Positions 9,101-18,540 are shown, counted from the stretch's first letter. The stretch: DNA of 63,829 nucleotides from Candidatus Ruania gallistercoris (GCA_019116305.1 DXBY01000059.1:1-63829); one strand, 5' to 3'. Numbers and translations: made by a program. The notes: generated by a model not told the origin, from the letters alone.

Positions 9101-9865
9101 ATGAAGATCGCACGCTTCACCACCGGAGACGACCCGCGCTACGCCGTGGTGGACGGTGAGGACCTGGTGGTACTGACCGGGGACCCGCTGTACACCCCAC
9201 CCACACCGACCGGGAAGCGGGTGCCACTGGACGCCGTCCGACTGCTCGCCCCGGTGATCCCACGCTCGAAAGTGGTCTGCGTGGGCCGCAACTACGCCGA
9301 GCACGCGGCCGAGCTGGGCAACGAGGTGCCCGCCGAGCCGCTGCTGTTCGTCAAGCCGAACACCACAGTGGTGGGCCCGGACGACCCGATCGTGCTGCCC
9401 CGGTACTCGGCGGAGGTGCACCACGAGGCGGAGCTGGCCGTGGTGATCTCCCGGATGTGCAAGGACCTGTCGGTGGAGCGGGCGCACGAGGTGGTGCTCG
9501 GCTACACGGCCGCGAACGACGTCACCGCACGAGACGCCCAGCGCAGCGACACCACCTGGACCCGGGGGAAGATGTTCGACACCTCCTGCCCGCTCGGGCC
9601 CTACCTGGTCACCGACCTGGACCCGGCGGACCTGCGCATCAGCGCCCGGGTGGACGGTGAGATGCGCCAGGACGGGTCCACCGCACAGCTGGTGCGATCG
9701 GTGGCGGAGCTGATCTCCTACGCCTCGACGATCTTCACCCTGCTCCCCGGGGATGTGCTGCTCACCGGGACACCCGCCGGCGTCGGGCCGATCGAGCATG
9801 GTCAGCGGGTCGAGGTGGAGATCGAGGGTATCGGCGTGCTCGGGAACCCGGTGCTGCGGCGCTGA
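9101..9865 (+). CDS. Fumarylacetoacetate hydrolase family protein
   Basis: 254 residues. The FAH fold is marked by KVVCVGRNYAEHAAELG, EVHHEAELAVVI (metal-binding glutamates), GYTAANDVTARDAQ and LLTGTPAGVGPI near the end. The family hydrolyses or decarboxylates 2-keto acids and beta-diketones using Mg2+; the actinobacterial member beside gltX (Rv2993c position) is usually described as a 2-hydroxyhepta-2,4-diene-1,7-dioate isomerase or 5-oxopent-3-ene decarboxylase, but its true substrate is not settled. ATG 9101 is chosen over an in-frame GTG at 9092 because homologues begin MKIARF. A -10-like TAGCGT (9089-9094) sits 6 nt before the ATG, suggesting a leaderless mRNA. Confidence 0.9.
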   Translation: MKIARFTTGDDPRYAVVDGEDLVVLTGDPLYTPPTPTGKRVPLDAVRLLAPVIPRSKVVCVGRNYAEHAAELGNEVPAEPLLFVKPNTTVVGPDDPIVLPRYSAEVHHEAELAVVISRMCKDLSVERAHEVVLGYTAANDVTARDAQRSDTTWTRGKMFDTSCPLGPYLVTDLDPADLRISARVDGEMRQDGSTAQLVRSVAELISYASTIFTLLPGDVLLTGTPAGVGPIEHGQRVEVEIEGIGVLGNPVLRR

Positions 9866-9923
9866 GCCGCTAGCCCGGGAGCGGTGCCGCCCGGCTGTCG
9901 TCGATCGCTAGGCTGGCTCCATC

Positions 9924-11423
9924 ATGACCGACACTCCTTCGCCCTCCGGCGTCCGCGTCCGCTTCTGTCCCTCACCCACCGGCACTCCGCACGTGGGGCT
10001 GATCCGCACAGCGCTGTTCAACTGGGCGCAGGCCCGGCACACCGGCGGCACGTTCGTGTTCCGGATCGAGGACACCGACGCGGCCCGGGACAGCGAGGAG
10101 AGCTATACCCAGCTCCTCGATGCGCTCGGCTGGCTCGGCCTGGACTGGGACGAGGGGGTAGAGGTCGGGGGACCGCATGCCCCCTACCGACAGTCGCAGC
10201 GGATGGAGATCTACGCCGATGTTGCTGCCCGGTTGCTCGCCGCCGGGCACGCCTACGAGTCCTTCTCCACACCGGAGGAGGTCGAGGCGCGCCACCGCGC
10301 CGCCGGGCGCGATCCGAAGCTCGGCTACGACGGCTTCGACCGCGACCTCACCGAGGACCAGAAGACCGCCTACCGTGCCGAGGGCCGGGTGCCGGTGCTG
10401 CGGCTGCGGATGCCGGCCGAGGACATCACCTTCACCGACCTGGTCCGCGGCGAGGTCACCTTCAAGGCCGGCTCGGTACCGGACTTCGTGATCGTGCGCG
10501 GCAACGGGCAGCCGCTGTACACCTTGGTCAACCCCGTCGACGATGCACTGATGCAGATCACCCACGTGCTCCGCGGGGAGGACCTGCTCTCCTCCACCCC
10601 GCGCCAGATCGCGCTCTATCACGCCCTGGTGGGCATCGGCGTGGCCAGCCTGGTCCCCGCCTTCGGGCACCTGCCGACGGTGACCGGCGACGGGAACAAG
10701 AAGCTGTCCAAGCGCTCACCGGAGTCGAACCTGTTCCTGCACCGGGAGCGCGGGTTCATCCCGGAGGGGTTGCTGAACTACCTGGCCCTGCTCGGTTGGT
10801 CCATCTCCCCGGACCACGACATCTTCACCCGCGAGGAGATGGTGGCCGCCTTCGACGTGGCCGACGTGAACCCGAACCCGGCCCGGTTCGATGTGAAGAA
10901 GGCCGAGGCGATCAACGCCGCCCACCTGCGGCTGCTCGCCCCGGAGGACTATCGCGCCCGCCTCGTCCCGTACCTGCACGCCGCCGGTGTGCTCCCCGTA
11001 CCGGACTACGACGCGCTCGCGGCGGACCAGCAGGAGCTGTTGACCGCGGCGGCCCCGTTGGTGCAGGAGCGGATGAACCTGCTCGGTGAGGCACCCGGGA
11101 TGCTCGGATTCCTGTTCACCGCCGATGCCGAGGTGGTGATCGAGGACGATGCCCGGGCCGCTCTGCGGGAGGAGGCCGCCGAGGTGCTGGACCGTTCGAT
11201 CGTTGTGCTGGCCGAGCTCACCGACTTCTCCGCCGAGGCCCAGCAGGAGGCGTTGCGCGCGGTGCTGGTGGAGGAGCTGGGGATCAAGCCCCGGTTCGCG
11301 TTCGCGCCGCTGCGGGTGGCGATCACCGGACGGCGGGTCTCGCCCCCGCTGTTCGAGTCGATGGAGATCCTCGGCCGGGAGTCCGCACTCACGCGCTTGC
11401 GCGCGCTGCGCGCGACGCTGTGA
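9924..11423 (+). CDS. gltX: Glutamyl-tRNA synthetase
   Basis: 499 residues, usual length for class I bacterial GluRS. The HIGH-type signature is HVGL in [20 protein letters not shown] (residues 11-30) and the KMSKS-type loop is KKLSKRS (about residue 257). A C-terminal anticodon-binding all-helical domain follows. It charges tRNA-Glu; in Actinobacteria GluRS generally also misacylates tRNA-Gln, which GatCAB then amidates (family knowledge). This fits the tRNA-Gln and tRNA-Glu genes 1.5 kb downstream. ATG start at 9924, with no strong Shine-Dalgarno but a TAGGCT box 9 nt upstream. The stop overlaps the next start by 4 bp. Confidence 0.97.
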   Translation: MTDTPSPSGVRVRFCPSPTGTPHVGLIRTALFNWAQARHTGGTFVFRIEDTDAARDSEESYTQLLDALGWLGLDWDEGVEVGGPHAPYRQSQRMEIYADVAARLLAAGHAYESFSTPEEVEARHRAAGRDPKLGYDGFDRDLTEDQKTAYRAEGRVPVLRLRMPAEDITFTDLVRGEVTFKAGSVPDFVIVRGNGQPLYTLVNPVDDALMQITHVLRGEDLLSSTPRQIALYHALVGIGVASLVPAFGHLPTVTGDGNKKLSKRSPESNLFLHRERGFIPEGLLNYLALLGWSISPDHDIFTREEMVAAFDVADVNPNPARFDVKKAEAINAAHLRLLAPEDYRARLVPYLHAAGVLPVPDYDALAADQQELLTAAAPLVQERMNLLGEAPGMLGFLFTADAEVVIEDDARAALREEAAEVLDRSIVVLAELTDFSAEAQQEALRAVLVEELGIKPRFAFAPLRVAITGRRVSPPLFESMEILGRESALTRLRALRATL

Positions 11424-12205
11424 CTGCCACGGACCGCCACCAGGTGCAGGCGGTGCTCTTCGACCTGGACGACACCCTGCTGGACACCGCCTCAGCGTTC
11501 GCCGCCGCCGTCGCGGCGATGGCGGCCGAGTTCCTCCCGCACCTGGAGGCCGACCGGTACCCGGAGGTGCTGGCCACCTGGCGCGTGGACTCCGGCGGTC
11601 ACTACCAGGCACACGTGGACGGCGTGGTGGACTACCGCACCCAACGCTTCGCCCGGGCCCAGCAGATCCAGGAGCAGTTCGGTGGCGCAGTGCTCGATGA
11701 CGCCGGATACGACCGGTGGGCGCAGGTCTGGGACCGGGCGTTCAGCGGAGCCTGGGCGGCGTTCGAGGACACGGCGGTGATCCTGGCAGCGCTGCGGTCA
11801 GCCGGACTGGCGGTGGGCTGCGTGACCAACGCCGGCACCGAGCAGCAGAGTGCCAAGCTGGCCGCGGTCGGGCTCACCGACGCCGTACCGCTCCTGGTCA
11901 CCCTGGACACCTTCGGCGTGGGCAAGCCGGACCCGCGGGTCTTCCACGAAGGCGTCCGGCTGCTCGGCTTCGAGCCGCATCAGGTGATGTACGTCGGCGA
12001 CGAACCGGTGATCGACGCTCGCGCAGCCACCGCAGCCGGGCTGCACGGGGTCTGGTTGGACCGGCCCGGCCGGCGCCGCGATCACGCCGGCGAGGACGCG
12101 GACGCACTCCGGGCCGAGGGAATCGCGGTGATCGAGGGGCTCGCCGAGCTCACTGACCTCATTCCCGCGCTCACCACGACCGCGAACGTTCCACCGCGGG
12201 GCTGA
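11420..12205 (+). CDS. HAD-superfamily hydrolase
   Basis: 261 residues with all four HAD motifs: motif [12 protein letters not shown] (about residues 14-24, nucleophile Asp16), motif II VTNAG, motif III Lys in [11 protein letters not shown], and motif [14 protein letters not shown]. The helical cap between motifs I and II is of C1 type, as in phosphoglycolate phosphatase and YjjG-like enzymes. It probably dephosphorylates a small cytoplasmic metabolite that cannot be named. The GTG start at 11420 overlaps the gltX stop (GTGA), so the two are translationally coupled. The 25-residue C-terminus after TDLIPALTT is of no recognised function. Confidence 0.88.
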   Translation: MTATDRHQVQAVLFDLDDTLLDTASAFAAAVAAMAAEFLPHLEADRYPEVLATWRVDSGGHYQAHVDGVVDYRTQRFARAQQIQEQFGGAVLDDAGYDRWAQVWDRAFSGAWAAFEDTAVILAALRSAGLAVGCVTNAGTEQQSAKLAAVGLTDAVPLLVTLDTFGVGKPDPRVFHEGVRLLGFEPHQVMYVGDEPVIDARAATAAGLHGVWLDRPGRRRDHAGEDADALRAEGIAVIEGLAELTDLIPALTTTANVPPRG

Positions 12206-12248
12206 GTTGGCCGCTGGGCCGCACGAGACAGCGTTCGCGGGCGGGGCC

Positions 12249-12554
12249 TCAGCGGTCGATCTCGAAGCTGCGGTAGCCCTGCGGCTGCTCCTCGGTGACC
12301 TCACACTCGGCCACAGCGGCGTGCCTTGGCCCCTCGCCGAGCCAGTCGACGAGTGCAGTGACCGCGTCACCTGATCCTTCCGCCCAGGCGTCCACCCGCC
12401 CGTCGGCGCGGTTGCGAACCCAGCCGGCGACGCCCGCCTCCCTCGCCCGGCGCACCGTTGCGGCGCGGAATCCGACCCCTTGAACCACACCGCTGACCAC
12501 GACCCGACGCGCCGTCACCGGTGCGGGCTGCTGCGACTGTCTCCACCGGGCCAT
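12249..12554 (-). CDS. acyP: Acylphosphatase
   Basis: About 101 residues. The acylphosphatase signature VVVSGVVQGVGFRAATVRR contains the catalytic Arg, and the catalytic Asn is in VAGWVRNRADGRVDAWAEG. It hydrolyses acyl phosphates such as carbamoyl phosphate in the cytoplasm. The start is uncertain: the ATG at 12554 has GGAGG only one base upstream, a GTG at 12518 (13 residues before VVVSGVV minus the leader) would give the typical 89-residue protein, and an ATG at 12590 is also in frame. Single gene, convergent with the HAD hydrolase. Confidence 0.93.
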   Translation of the reverse strand: MARWRQSQQPAPVTARRVVVSGVVQGVGFRAATVRRAREAGVAGWVRNRADGRVDAWAEGSGDAVTALVDWLGEGPRHAAVAECEVTEEQPQGYRSFEIDR

Positions 12555-12601
12555 GCCTCCATCATGCCTCGCGACCGAAAGGGACAGCATGTCTTGACAC
12601 A

Positions 12602-12721
12602 GTGGCCGCGGCGGTGCTGATCACCGCCGGCCGCAGGGCACTGGCGCAGGTGGAGGCGGCGGCGGACAGGGTCGAGCACGGCGTGACGGAGGCGGTCGCA
12701 CTCACCGCAACCGACTCCTGA
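12602..12721 (+). CDS. Possible small alanine-rich protein (weak)
   Basis: A 39-residue frame from GTG 12602, reading AAAVLITAGRRALAQVEAAA and onward as a continuous amphipathic-looking helix. GC at codon position three is very high, as in real genes here, unlike the noise in other frames. There is no Shine-Dalgarno at a usable distance and no family I recognise. It could be a genuine small protein, a remnant of a longer gene, or chance. Confidence 0.22.
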   Translation: MAAAVLITAGRRALAQVEAAADRVEHGVTEAVALTATDS

Positions 12722-12775
12722 CTCCGGTGCCGGTGTGGCGCGGGCGACAATGTGACGATCGCCACCGCCGTGATT

Positions 12776-12804
12776 TTGGGCTACCGGTCCGGCTCGGGTA
12801 GAGT
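12776..12804 (+). promoter_or_regulatory. Probable tRNA promoter
   Basis: TTGGGC (12776-12781) and TAGAGT (12799-12804) are separated by exactly 17 bp, a good fit to a housekeeping sigma promoter. Transcription would begin near 12811, about 60 nt before tRNA-Gln. Confidence 0.5.
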
Positions 12805-12872
12805 CAGCCGGCGGTAGCGCGATTTGCGTGTCGGGGCCACAAGCCGGACGGCGCGCGAACGCGATACCCCAT

Positions 12873-12944
12873 TGGGGTATGGTGTAATCGGCAGCACGTC
12901 TGATTCTGGTTCAGTTAGTCTAGGTTCGAGTCCTGGTACCCCAG
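12873..12944 (+). tRNA. tRNA-Gln (CTG)
   Basis: A 72-nt cloverleaf. The acceptor arm TGGGGTA pairs with TACCCCA (12937-12943) and G12944 is the discriminator; the T loop is GGTTCGAGTCC. The anticodon loop TTCTGGT carries CTG. CCA is not encoded (CGG follows). In bacteria without GlnRS this tRNA is charged with Glu by GluRS and then amidated by GatCAB. Confidence 0.93.
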
Positions 12945-12996
12945 CGGTGATCGTCTCGAGAGCCAGTTTGGTTCCGGTACGATCGTCACGTTGCTC

Positions 12997-13072
12997 GGTC
13001 CCGTCGTCTAGTGGCCTAGGACGCCGCCCTCTCAAGGCGGTAACGCCGGTTCGAATCCGGTCGGGACTACCA
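12997..13072 (+). tRNA. tRNA-Glu (CTC)
   Basis: Acceptor GGTCCCG pairs with CGGGACT (one G-T pair at the end). Anticodon stem CCGCC/GGCGG encloses CTCTCAA with anticodon CTC. T arm GCCGG-TTCGAAT-CCGGT. Discriminator A13069 is followed by an encoded CCA (13070-13072), unlike the neighbouring tRNA-Gln. It lies 52 bp after tRNA-Gln and is probably cotranscribed with it. Confidence 0.94.
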
Positions 13073-13076
13073 GCAG

Positions 13077-13108
13077 GAGACCCCCAGTCGCACGCGGCTG
13101 GGGGTCTC
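13077..13108 (+). terminator. Intrinsic terminator after the tRNA pair
   Basis: GAGACCCCCAG (13077-13087) pairs perfectly with CTGGGGGTCTC (13098-13108), and the loop side adds three more pairs. The stem of about 14 bp lies 5 nt after the tRNA-Glu CCA. There is no long T tract, as is usual in high-GC Actinobacteria. Confidence 0.85.
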
Positions 13109-13145
13109 GTCGGTTCGGCTGCCCGACGGCGTCACCGGGCGTTGC

Positions 13146-13643
13146 TCAGTGGGACCGGCTCACCTCCGCCACGAACGCGGCGGCGCGTTGTTGCAGCCCG
13201 GCGATCCGGTCGGTAACCAGTCGCGCGCGTGCCTCGTCGGTCGACGCCTCGGTGCGCATCGGGCGACGGCGTACGTTCGCCGAGCAGCGAAAGTCACCGC
13301 ACAGCAGAGTTCCGATGGAATCGCCGCGCCGGCCCGCCGCACCTGCACGCGGAGCCACGAAGAGCGTGACCCCGTCCACCTCGACGACGTCCTCGCACCA
13401 GGCGCACACCGCCTGCCGCTGGCGACCACCCTTGCTGGGTGCCCGGAGCAGGATCCCGGTCGGTGCGCCGTCGAGCTGGACGATCACGTAACCGGCCAGC
13501 GGCGCCTTGGCATCGCGCCAGCCGAGGTAGTCCAGCCGGTTCCAGTCCAGCTCGGCCAGGTTCGGCAAGGTGGCGCGCTGGGCCTGGCCGCGGGTGGCGT
13601 TGACGAAGCAGCGGCGGATCTCTCGTTCGGTCAGGGGGGTCAT
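13146..13643 (-). CDS. FBP-domain (FusB-like zinc-finger) protein
   Basis: 165 residues starting MTPLTEREIRRCFVNATRGQ. Two cysteine pairs, CAWCE (about residue 80) and CGDFRC (about residue 115), form the treble-clef zinc finger of the elongation-factor-G-binding C-terminal (FBP) family. FusB-type proteins bind EF-G and rescue ribosomes from fusidic acid; chromosomal actinobacterial members of this size have the zinc-binding part and are presumed ribosome/EF-G factors, without direct proof. ATG 13643; a GAGGAGAAC block lies upstream at about 10 nt. Divergent from the PBP gene. Confidence 0.85.
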   Translation of the reverse strand: MTPLTEREIRRCFVNATRGQAQRATLPNLAELDWNRLDYLGWRDAKAPLAGYVIVQLDGAPTGILLRAPSKGGRQRQAVCAWCEDVVEVDGVTLFVAPRAGAAGRRGDSIGTLLCGDFRCSANVRRRPMRTEASTDEARARLVTDRIAGLQQRAAAFVAEVSRSH

Positions 13644-13996
13644 GACAGCAGTTCTCCTCAGCAGGGTCCGGGTTCGGTTGCCCGCTATCCGGGCATGCGG
13701 CAGTGCCGCGCCCCGGGGAGCCGTGCCTCAGCGACCCAGAGCGCGGGGGCAGGATGGGGGTGAGCAGGCCGGTCGGCCTACCCCGCCTCCTGCGCTGATG
13801 CCCTGCATCGAGTGCCTCCCGGCCGGCCGCTGCCGGCGAATCCGAACGTCGACGAACGCGTCGACCTGCGCCAGCAGGCTACGGGGCAGACCCTGCGCCC
13901 CGTCAACGGCTTTCTGCTCGGCTCCCTGCGGTGGGTCTGTCGCCACAATGTCAGGTACGCCGGTTACGCTCGCCTCTGGATTCGGGAGGTAGTGCG
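13644..13996. other. 353-bp divergent intergenic region
   Basis: Separates the FBP-domain gene (leftward) from the PBP gene (rightward). I see a GTCGAC-N6-GTCGAC inverted repeat near 13848-13865, a possible -10 (TTACGCT, around 13963) and a GGGAGG ribosome-binding site directly before the PBP start. No coding sequence or RNA gene is convincing. Confidence 0.5.
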
Positions 13997-16126
13997 ATGA
14001 CAGCAGGGAGCACGCAGCGGGCGACGTGGCCGGTGGCTCTGCTGCGGGTGAGCGGGCTGGCGGTAGCGGCGAGTCTGGTGCTGGTGGCCTGTACGGACCC
14101 CGACGACGGGGGACCGGAGGCGGTCGAGGCGCAGCCGGAGGTGGCGGCGGCGAATGCGCTCGCGGAGGCGCTGAGCACCGGAGACTTCGCCGAGGCGCCA
14201 CTGACTGAGGAGGATCGGCAGCTGGCCACCGAGCAGGCTGAGGCAGTGCTCGGCGAGCTCACGCAGGTGCTGGAACCAGCGGTGCAGGTCACCTGGTCCT
14301 CGAGCACCTATGAGGAAGGTGAGGGTATGGCCGCTGACGCCGCGCTCACCTGGACCTGGGACGTCCCGGGCACGGACGAGGACTGGACCTACCCGGTCTC
14401 GGTGCACCTGGTGGCGACTGAGGAGGGCGGGCCGTACACCACCACCTGGTCCCGGGAGCTGCTCGCCCCCGATCTGGGTGAGGACGGGGTGCTCACCGTG
14501 GCGCAGACCTCCGGCCCGCGAGGCCACGTGCTCGGCGTCGACGATGAGGTACTGGTCACCGACACGGAGATCTATCGGGTCGGCATCGACAAGACCTACC
14601 TCGGCTCGGGCCGGTGGGAGGACCAGGCCGTCAAGCTCGCCGAGGCACTCGACTTCGAGGACCCGCAGGCCTACGCCGACCGTGTGCTCGCCGCCGGCGA
14701 CCGGGCGTTCGTGGTGGCCGTCGAGGTCCGTCAGGACGACCCGGGCGAGGTGGACCTGGACGCGGTGCGCGCCGTGGAGGGGGTCAACCTGGTGCCCGCC
14801 GAACGCCAGCTCGGGCCCACGGACGGCTTCGCTGCCGAGATCCTCGGCCGCGTCGGGGAGGCCACCGCGGAGATCATCGACGACTCCGACGGCGCCGTGC
14901 AGCAGGGCGACCAGGTCGGCCTGTCCGGACTGCAGCGGGTGCACGAGGACACCTTGCGCGGGTTTCCGGGCCTGACCGTGAGCATCACCGCCGGTGAGGA
15001 CGCCGAGCCCACCGAGGTGTTCAGCTCCGAGCCGCTGCGCGGTCAGCCGTTGCGGACCACTCTGGACGCTGATCTGCAGACCCTCGCCGAAGGCATCCTC
15101 GCCGACCAGGACTCCCCGAGCGCCCTGGTGGCGATCCAGCCCTCCACCGGCGAGGTGCGAGCCGCGGCCAGCGGCCCGGCCAGCGAGGGCTGGCCCACTG
15201 CGACCCTGGCGCAGTATCCACCGGGTTCGACCTTCAAGGTGGTCACCCTGCTCGCTCTGCTGCGCTCGGGGATGGAGCTGGACGACACGGTGAGCTGTGT
15301 GGAGTCCCTGAACGTCAACGGCCGTGAGTTCGAGAACTACCCGGGCTACCCGGGGGGCTCCCTCGGCGACATCACTCTGGAGCAGGCGATCGCGCAGTCC
15401 TGCAACACCGCCCTGATGGGCCAGCGGGACCAGATCAGTGCCGCTGATCTGGCCGGTGCCGCCGAGTCGCTCGGCCTCGGCCGCGGGGACAGTGTGGACC
15501 TGGGCTACCCGCTCTTCCTCGGTTCACTGCCGGACCAGGCGGAGGGGACCCAGCTCGCTGCCGAGACGATCGGGCAGGGCGAGGTGCTGGCGTCACCGTT
15601 GGCGATGGCCACAGTAGCTGCCTCGATCGCGGGGGAGGAGCGGGTCACCCCACAGCTGATCCTGCCCGCCGAGGAGGACGACGGCGCAGGTGAGGGTGGT
15701 GAGGACGCATCGCCGAGCGAGGAGAGCACCCAGGCCGAGGACGGCTCCGCTGAGCCGACCGATGCCCAGACGGTCGAGCCGAGCGCCACCGATGGCTCCG
15801 CAGAGTCGAGCGACGGCGGAGCCACCGACGACGCCACGGATGACGCCGATGAGGTCGCGACCCCGTTGACCCATACCGAGGCGACGTTGCTACAACAGGC
15901 GATGCGCGCCGTCGTGACCGACGGGACCGCCAGCGCCCTGCGGGACGTTCCCGGCGATGACGTGCTCGCGAAGACCGGCACCGCTGAAGGGGCCGAGGAT
16001 GCCACCCACGGCTGGATGATCGCGATCCAGGGGGACCTGGCCGTGGCGGCGTTCGTCGGTGACGGCGGCAGCGGCGGAGCGGCCACTGCCGGCCCGCTGG
16101 TGGAGGAGTTCCTGCGCGGGCGGTGA
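13997..16126 (+). CDS. Class B penicillin-binding protein, MecA-N type, predicted lipoprotein
   Basis: 709 residues. The N-terminus is a lipoprotein signal with lipobox LVAC (Cys32) rather than the usual uncleaved anchor. An NTF2-like MecA-N domain (about 45-155) and a PBP dimer domain (about 160-350) precede the transpeptidase domain. Catalytic motifs: Ser411 in PPGSTFK, SCN at 468-470 and KTG at 659-661. It cross-links peptidoglycan outside the membrane. Between SCN and KTG (about 556-630) lies an inserted tract of some 70 residues almost wholly Asp, Glu, Ser, Thr, Ala and Gly. ATG 13997 follows GGGAGGTAG. PBP2a-like domain order does not by itself mean beta-lactam resistance; this type is chromosomal in many Actinobacteria. 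Confidence 0.93.
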   Translation: MTAGSTQRATWPVALLRVSGLAVAASLVLVACTDPDDGGPEAVEAQPEVAAANALAEALSTGDFAEAPLTEEDRQLATEQAEAVLGELTQVLEPAVQVTWSSSTYEEGEGMAADAALTWTWDVPGTDEDWTYPVSVHLVATEEGGPYTTTWSRELLAPDLGEDGVLTVAQTSGPRGHVLGVDDEVLVTDTEIYRVGIDKTYLGSGRWEDQAVKLAEALDFEDPQAYADRVLAAGDRAFVVAVEVRQDDPGEVDLDAVRAVEGVNLVPAERQLGPTDGFAAEILGRVGEATAEIIDDSDGAVQQGDQVGLSGLQRVHEDTLRGFPGLTVSITAGEDAEPTEVFSSEPLRGQPLRTTLDADLQTLAEGILADQDSPSALVAIQPSTGEVRAAASGPASEGWPTATLAQYPPGSTFKVVTLLALLRSGMELDDTVSCVESLNVNGREFENYPGYPGGSLGDITLEQAIAQSCNTALMGQRDQISAADLAGAAESLGLGRGDSVDLGYPLFLGSLPDQAEGTQLAAETIGQGEVLASPLAMATVAASIAGEERVTPQLILPAEEDDGAGEGGEDASPSEESTQAEDGSAEPTDAQTVEPSATDGSAESSDGGATDDATDDADEVATPLTHTEATLLQQAMRAVVTDGTASALRDVPGDDVLAKTGTAEGAEDATHGWMIAIQGDLAVAAFVGDGGSGGAATAGPLVEEFLRGR

Positions 16127-16214
16127 GCCGCCCTCTGGCGTAGCCCTGGCGATGGTGCGGACGATCGGTGGTGTGATAGCCCCACCGATCGTCCTCGCGA
16201 GCTGCGTCCCCGGG

Positions 16215-16937
16215 TCAGTTCTCCTCGCTGGCGCGCAGGACCTCGGTGAGCCGGTTCGCGGCCGCCATCACGGCATTGGCGTGCAGGCGCCCGGGCTGGC
16301 GGGTCATCCGCTCGATCGGACCGGACACCGATACGGCGGCGATCACCCGACCCGAGGGGCCGCGCACCGGTGCGGACACCGAGGCCACGCCGAGCTCGCG
16401 CTCGCTCACGCTCTGTGCCCAGCCGCGCCGGCGCACTCCGGAGAGGATCGTGGCGGTGAACTTCGCGCCGTGCAGACCGCGGTGCAGCCGATCCGGCTCC
16501 TCCCAGGCGAGCAGCACCTGAGCGGCTGAGCCGGCGAGCATGGACAGCGTCGCCCCGACCGGAATCGAGTCACGCAGGCCCATCGTCTTCTCCGCAGCGG
16601 CCACGCAGATGCGTTGATCGCCCTGGCGCCGGAACAGCTGTGCGCTCTCCCCAGTGTGGTCCCGCAGGGCCAGCAGCACCGAGCCGGCCGCCGCCAGCAG
16701 CCGGTCCTCACCGGCTGAGGCGGCCAGCTCGGCCAGCCGCGGGCCGAGGATGAACCGCCCCTGCATGTCCCGGGCGACGAACCGGTGGTGCTCCAGCGCG
16801 ACCGCCAGGCGGTGCGCGGTGGGTCGGGCCAGGTGTGTCGCGGCGACGAGCTGCGCGAGCGTCGCGGGGCCTGCTTCCAGGGCGCCCAGGACGGTCGCGG
16901 CTTTGTCGAGTACGCCGACTCCGCTAGAGTTGTCCAT
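16215..16937 (-). CDS. ltbR: IclR-family regulator of leucine biosynthesis (LtbR/NdgR type)
   Basis: 240 residues starting MDNSSGVGVLDKAATVLGAL, the typical start of this group. A winged helix-turn-helix (about 8-65, TLAQLVAATHLARPTAHRLA) is followed by the IclR effector domain. Its place divergent from leuCD, next to gltX and the tRNA pair, is that of LtbR of Corynebacterium, NdgR of Streptomyces and Rv2989 of Mycobacterium, which control leuCD and related amino-acid genes (family knowledge). ATG 16937. The 95-bp spacer to leuC carries the inverted repeat TCTCA-N5-TGAGA, a candidate binding site. Confidence 0.88.
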   Translation of the reverse strand: MDNSSGVGVLDKAATVLGALEAGPATLAQLVAATHLARPTAHRLAVALEHHRFVARDMQGRFILGPRLAELAASAGEDRLLAAAGSVLLALRDHTGESAQLFRRQGDQRICVAAAEKTMGLRDSIPVGATLSMLAGSAAQVLLAWEEPDRLHRGLHGAKFTATILSGVRRRGWAQSVSERELGVASVSAPVRGPSGRVIAAVSVSGPIERMTRQPGRLHANAVMAAANRLTEVLRASEEN

Positions 16938-16952
16938 AGGTCGATACTGCCG

Positions 16953-16967
16953 TCTCATAGCGTGAGA
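16953..16967. promoter_or_regulatory. Candidate LtbR operator between ltbR and leuC
   Basis: TCTCATAGCGTGAGA: 5-bp arms TCTCA and TGAGA around a 5-bp spacer, 16 bp upstream of the ltbR start and 66 bp upstream of leuC. Its location and symmetry fit a site controlling both genes; binding is inferred. Confidence 0.5.
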
Positions 16968-17032
16968 TGCAAATCGGCTGCTCCCAGGCCCTGCGATCCA
17001 GGGTGAGAGAATGACGAAGAAGGTGACGCGCG

Positions 17033-18514
17033 ATGGCCGGAACACTGGCTGAGAAGGTGTGGCGGGACCATGTGGTCCGCAGAGGAGAAGACGGGGCGCC
17101 CGACCTCCTCTACATCGACCTGCACCTCGTGCACGAGGTGACCAGTCCGCAGGCGTTCGAGGGCCTGCGTCTCGCCGGGCGCCGGGTGCGCCGCCCGGAC
17201 CTGACTCTCGCCACCGAAGACCACAACACCCCCACGCTGGACATCGACCTGCCGATCGCGGACCTGACCAGCCGCACCCAGATCGACACGTTGCGCCGCA
17301 ACGCCGAGGAGTTCGGTGTCCGGCTGCACTCCCTCGGCGATGCCGACCAGGGGATCGTGCACCAGGTGGGTCCGCAGCTGGGCCTGACGATGCCCGGGCT
17401 GACCGTGGTGTGCGGGGACTCCCACACCTCCACCCACGGCGCGTTCGGAGCCCTGGCGTTCGGGATCGGAACCTCCGAGGTGGAGCACGTGCTGGCCACC
17501 CAGACGTTGCCGCTGGCGCCGTTCAAGACGATGGCGATCACTGTGAACGGTGAGCTGCCCCCGGGGGCGACCTCCAAGGACATCATCCTGGCGATCATCG
17601 CCAAGATCGGCACCGGCGGTGGCCAGGGGTATGTGCTGGAGTACCGCGGGGAGGCAATCCGCAAACTCAGCATGGAAGCGCGGATGACGATCTGCAACAT
17701 GTCGATCGAGGCCGGTGCCCGGGCCGGGATGATCGCCCCGGACCAGACCACCTTCGACTACCTGAAGGGCCGCCCGCACGCCCCCGAGGGTGCGGACTGG
17801 GACGCTGCGCTGGAGTACTGGAGCACGCTGCGCAGCGACGAGGACGCCGTCTTCGACGCCGAGGTGGTGCTCGAAGCCGCCGATCTCGAACCGTTCGTGA
17901 CCTGGGGTACCAACCCCGGCCAGGGCCTGCCGCTGAGCGGGTCGGTACCGGTGCCGGAGGAGATCGGGGACGACAACGAGCGGGTCGCCGCTGAGCGGGC
18001 CGTGGAGTACATGGGTCTGGTCCCGGGGACCCCGCTGCGGGACATCGCCGTGGACACTGTGTTCATCGGCTCGTGCACGAACGGCCGGATCGAGGACTTG
18101 CGGTCGGTAGCCAAGGTGCTCAAGGGGCGGAAGAAGGCCGAGAGCGTGCGGGTGCTGGTGGTGCCGGCTTCGGCCCGGGTACGTCTGCAGGCCGAGGCGG
18201 AGGGTCTGGACGAGATCTTCCTGGACTTCGGTGCCGAGTGGCGCAACGCCGGGTGCTCGATGTGCCTGGGGATGAACCCGGACCAGCTGCAGCCGGGGGA
18301 GCGTGCAGCCTCCACCTCGAACCGCAACTTCGAGGGACGCCAGGGCAAGGGCGGTCGCACCCACCTGGTCTCGCCCCTGGTTGCCGCCGCTACCGCCGTA
18401 CGCGGCACACTCTCGGCCGTCTCCGACTTGGAGCTGGACGCCGGCACCGACCTGACCTCCTTCGACGGCTCACCGCTGGCGCCGCTGGACCCGCGCGTGC
18501 CGATGCAGGTCTGA
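17033..18514 (+). CDS. leuC: 3-isopropylmalate dehydratase, large subunit
   Basis: 493 residues. The three cysteine ligands of the 4Fe-4S cluster are Cys348 (GSCTNG), Cys408 and Cys411 (CSMCLGM). Other family blocks include [30 protein letters not shown] and [12 protein letters not shown]. With LeuD it isomerises 2-isopropylmalate to 3-isopropylmalate in leucine synthesis. ATG 17033, after GAGAGAATGACGAAGAAGGTGA. leuD follows after 26 bp. Probably repressed through the site in the spacer upstream. Confidence 0.98.
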   Translation: MAGTLAEKVWRDHVVRRGEDGAPDLLYIDLHLVHEVTSPQAFEGLRLAGRRVRRPDLTLATEDHNTPTLDIDLPIADLTSRTQIDTLRRNAEEFGVRLHSLGDADQGIVHQVGPQLGLTMPGLTVVCGDSHTSTHGAFGALAFGIGTSEVEHVLATQTLPLAPFKTMAITVNGELPPGATSKDIILAIIAKIGTGGGQGYVLEYRGEAIRKLSMEARMTICNMSIEAGARAGMIAPDQTTFDYLKGRPHAPEGADWDAALEYWSTLRSDEDAVFDAEVVLEAADLEPFVTWGTNPGQGLPLSGSVPVPEEIGDDNERVAAERAVEYMGLVPGTPLRDIAVDTVFIGSCTNGRIEDLRSVAKVLKGRKKAESVRVLVVPASARVRLQAEAEGLDEIFLDFGAEWRNAGCSMCLGMNPDQLQPGERAASTSNRNFEGRQGKGGRTHLVSPLVAAATAVRGTLSAVSDLELDAGTDLTSFDGSPLAPLDPRVPMQV

Positions 18515-18540
18515 GCCCCACGACGCAAGGAAGAATCCCT

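Noticed and set aside
13812-14000. 62-codon frame upstream of the PBP gene
   Set aside because: No ribosome-binding site, no family resemblance, and it overlaps the PBP promoter region.
13997-16126. Acquired mecA methicillin-resistance gene
   Set aside because: MecA-N plus transpeptidase order is common in actinobacterial chromosomal PBPs, and base composition matches the neighbours; no mobile element is nearby.
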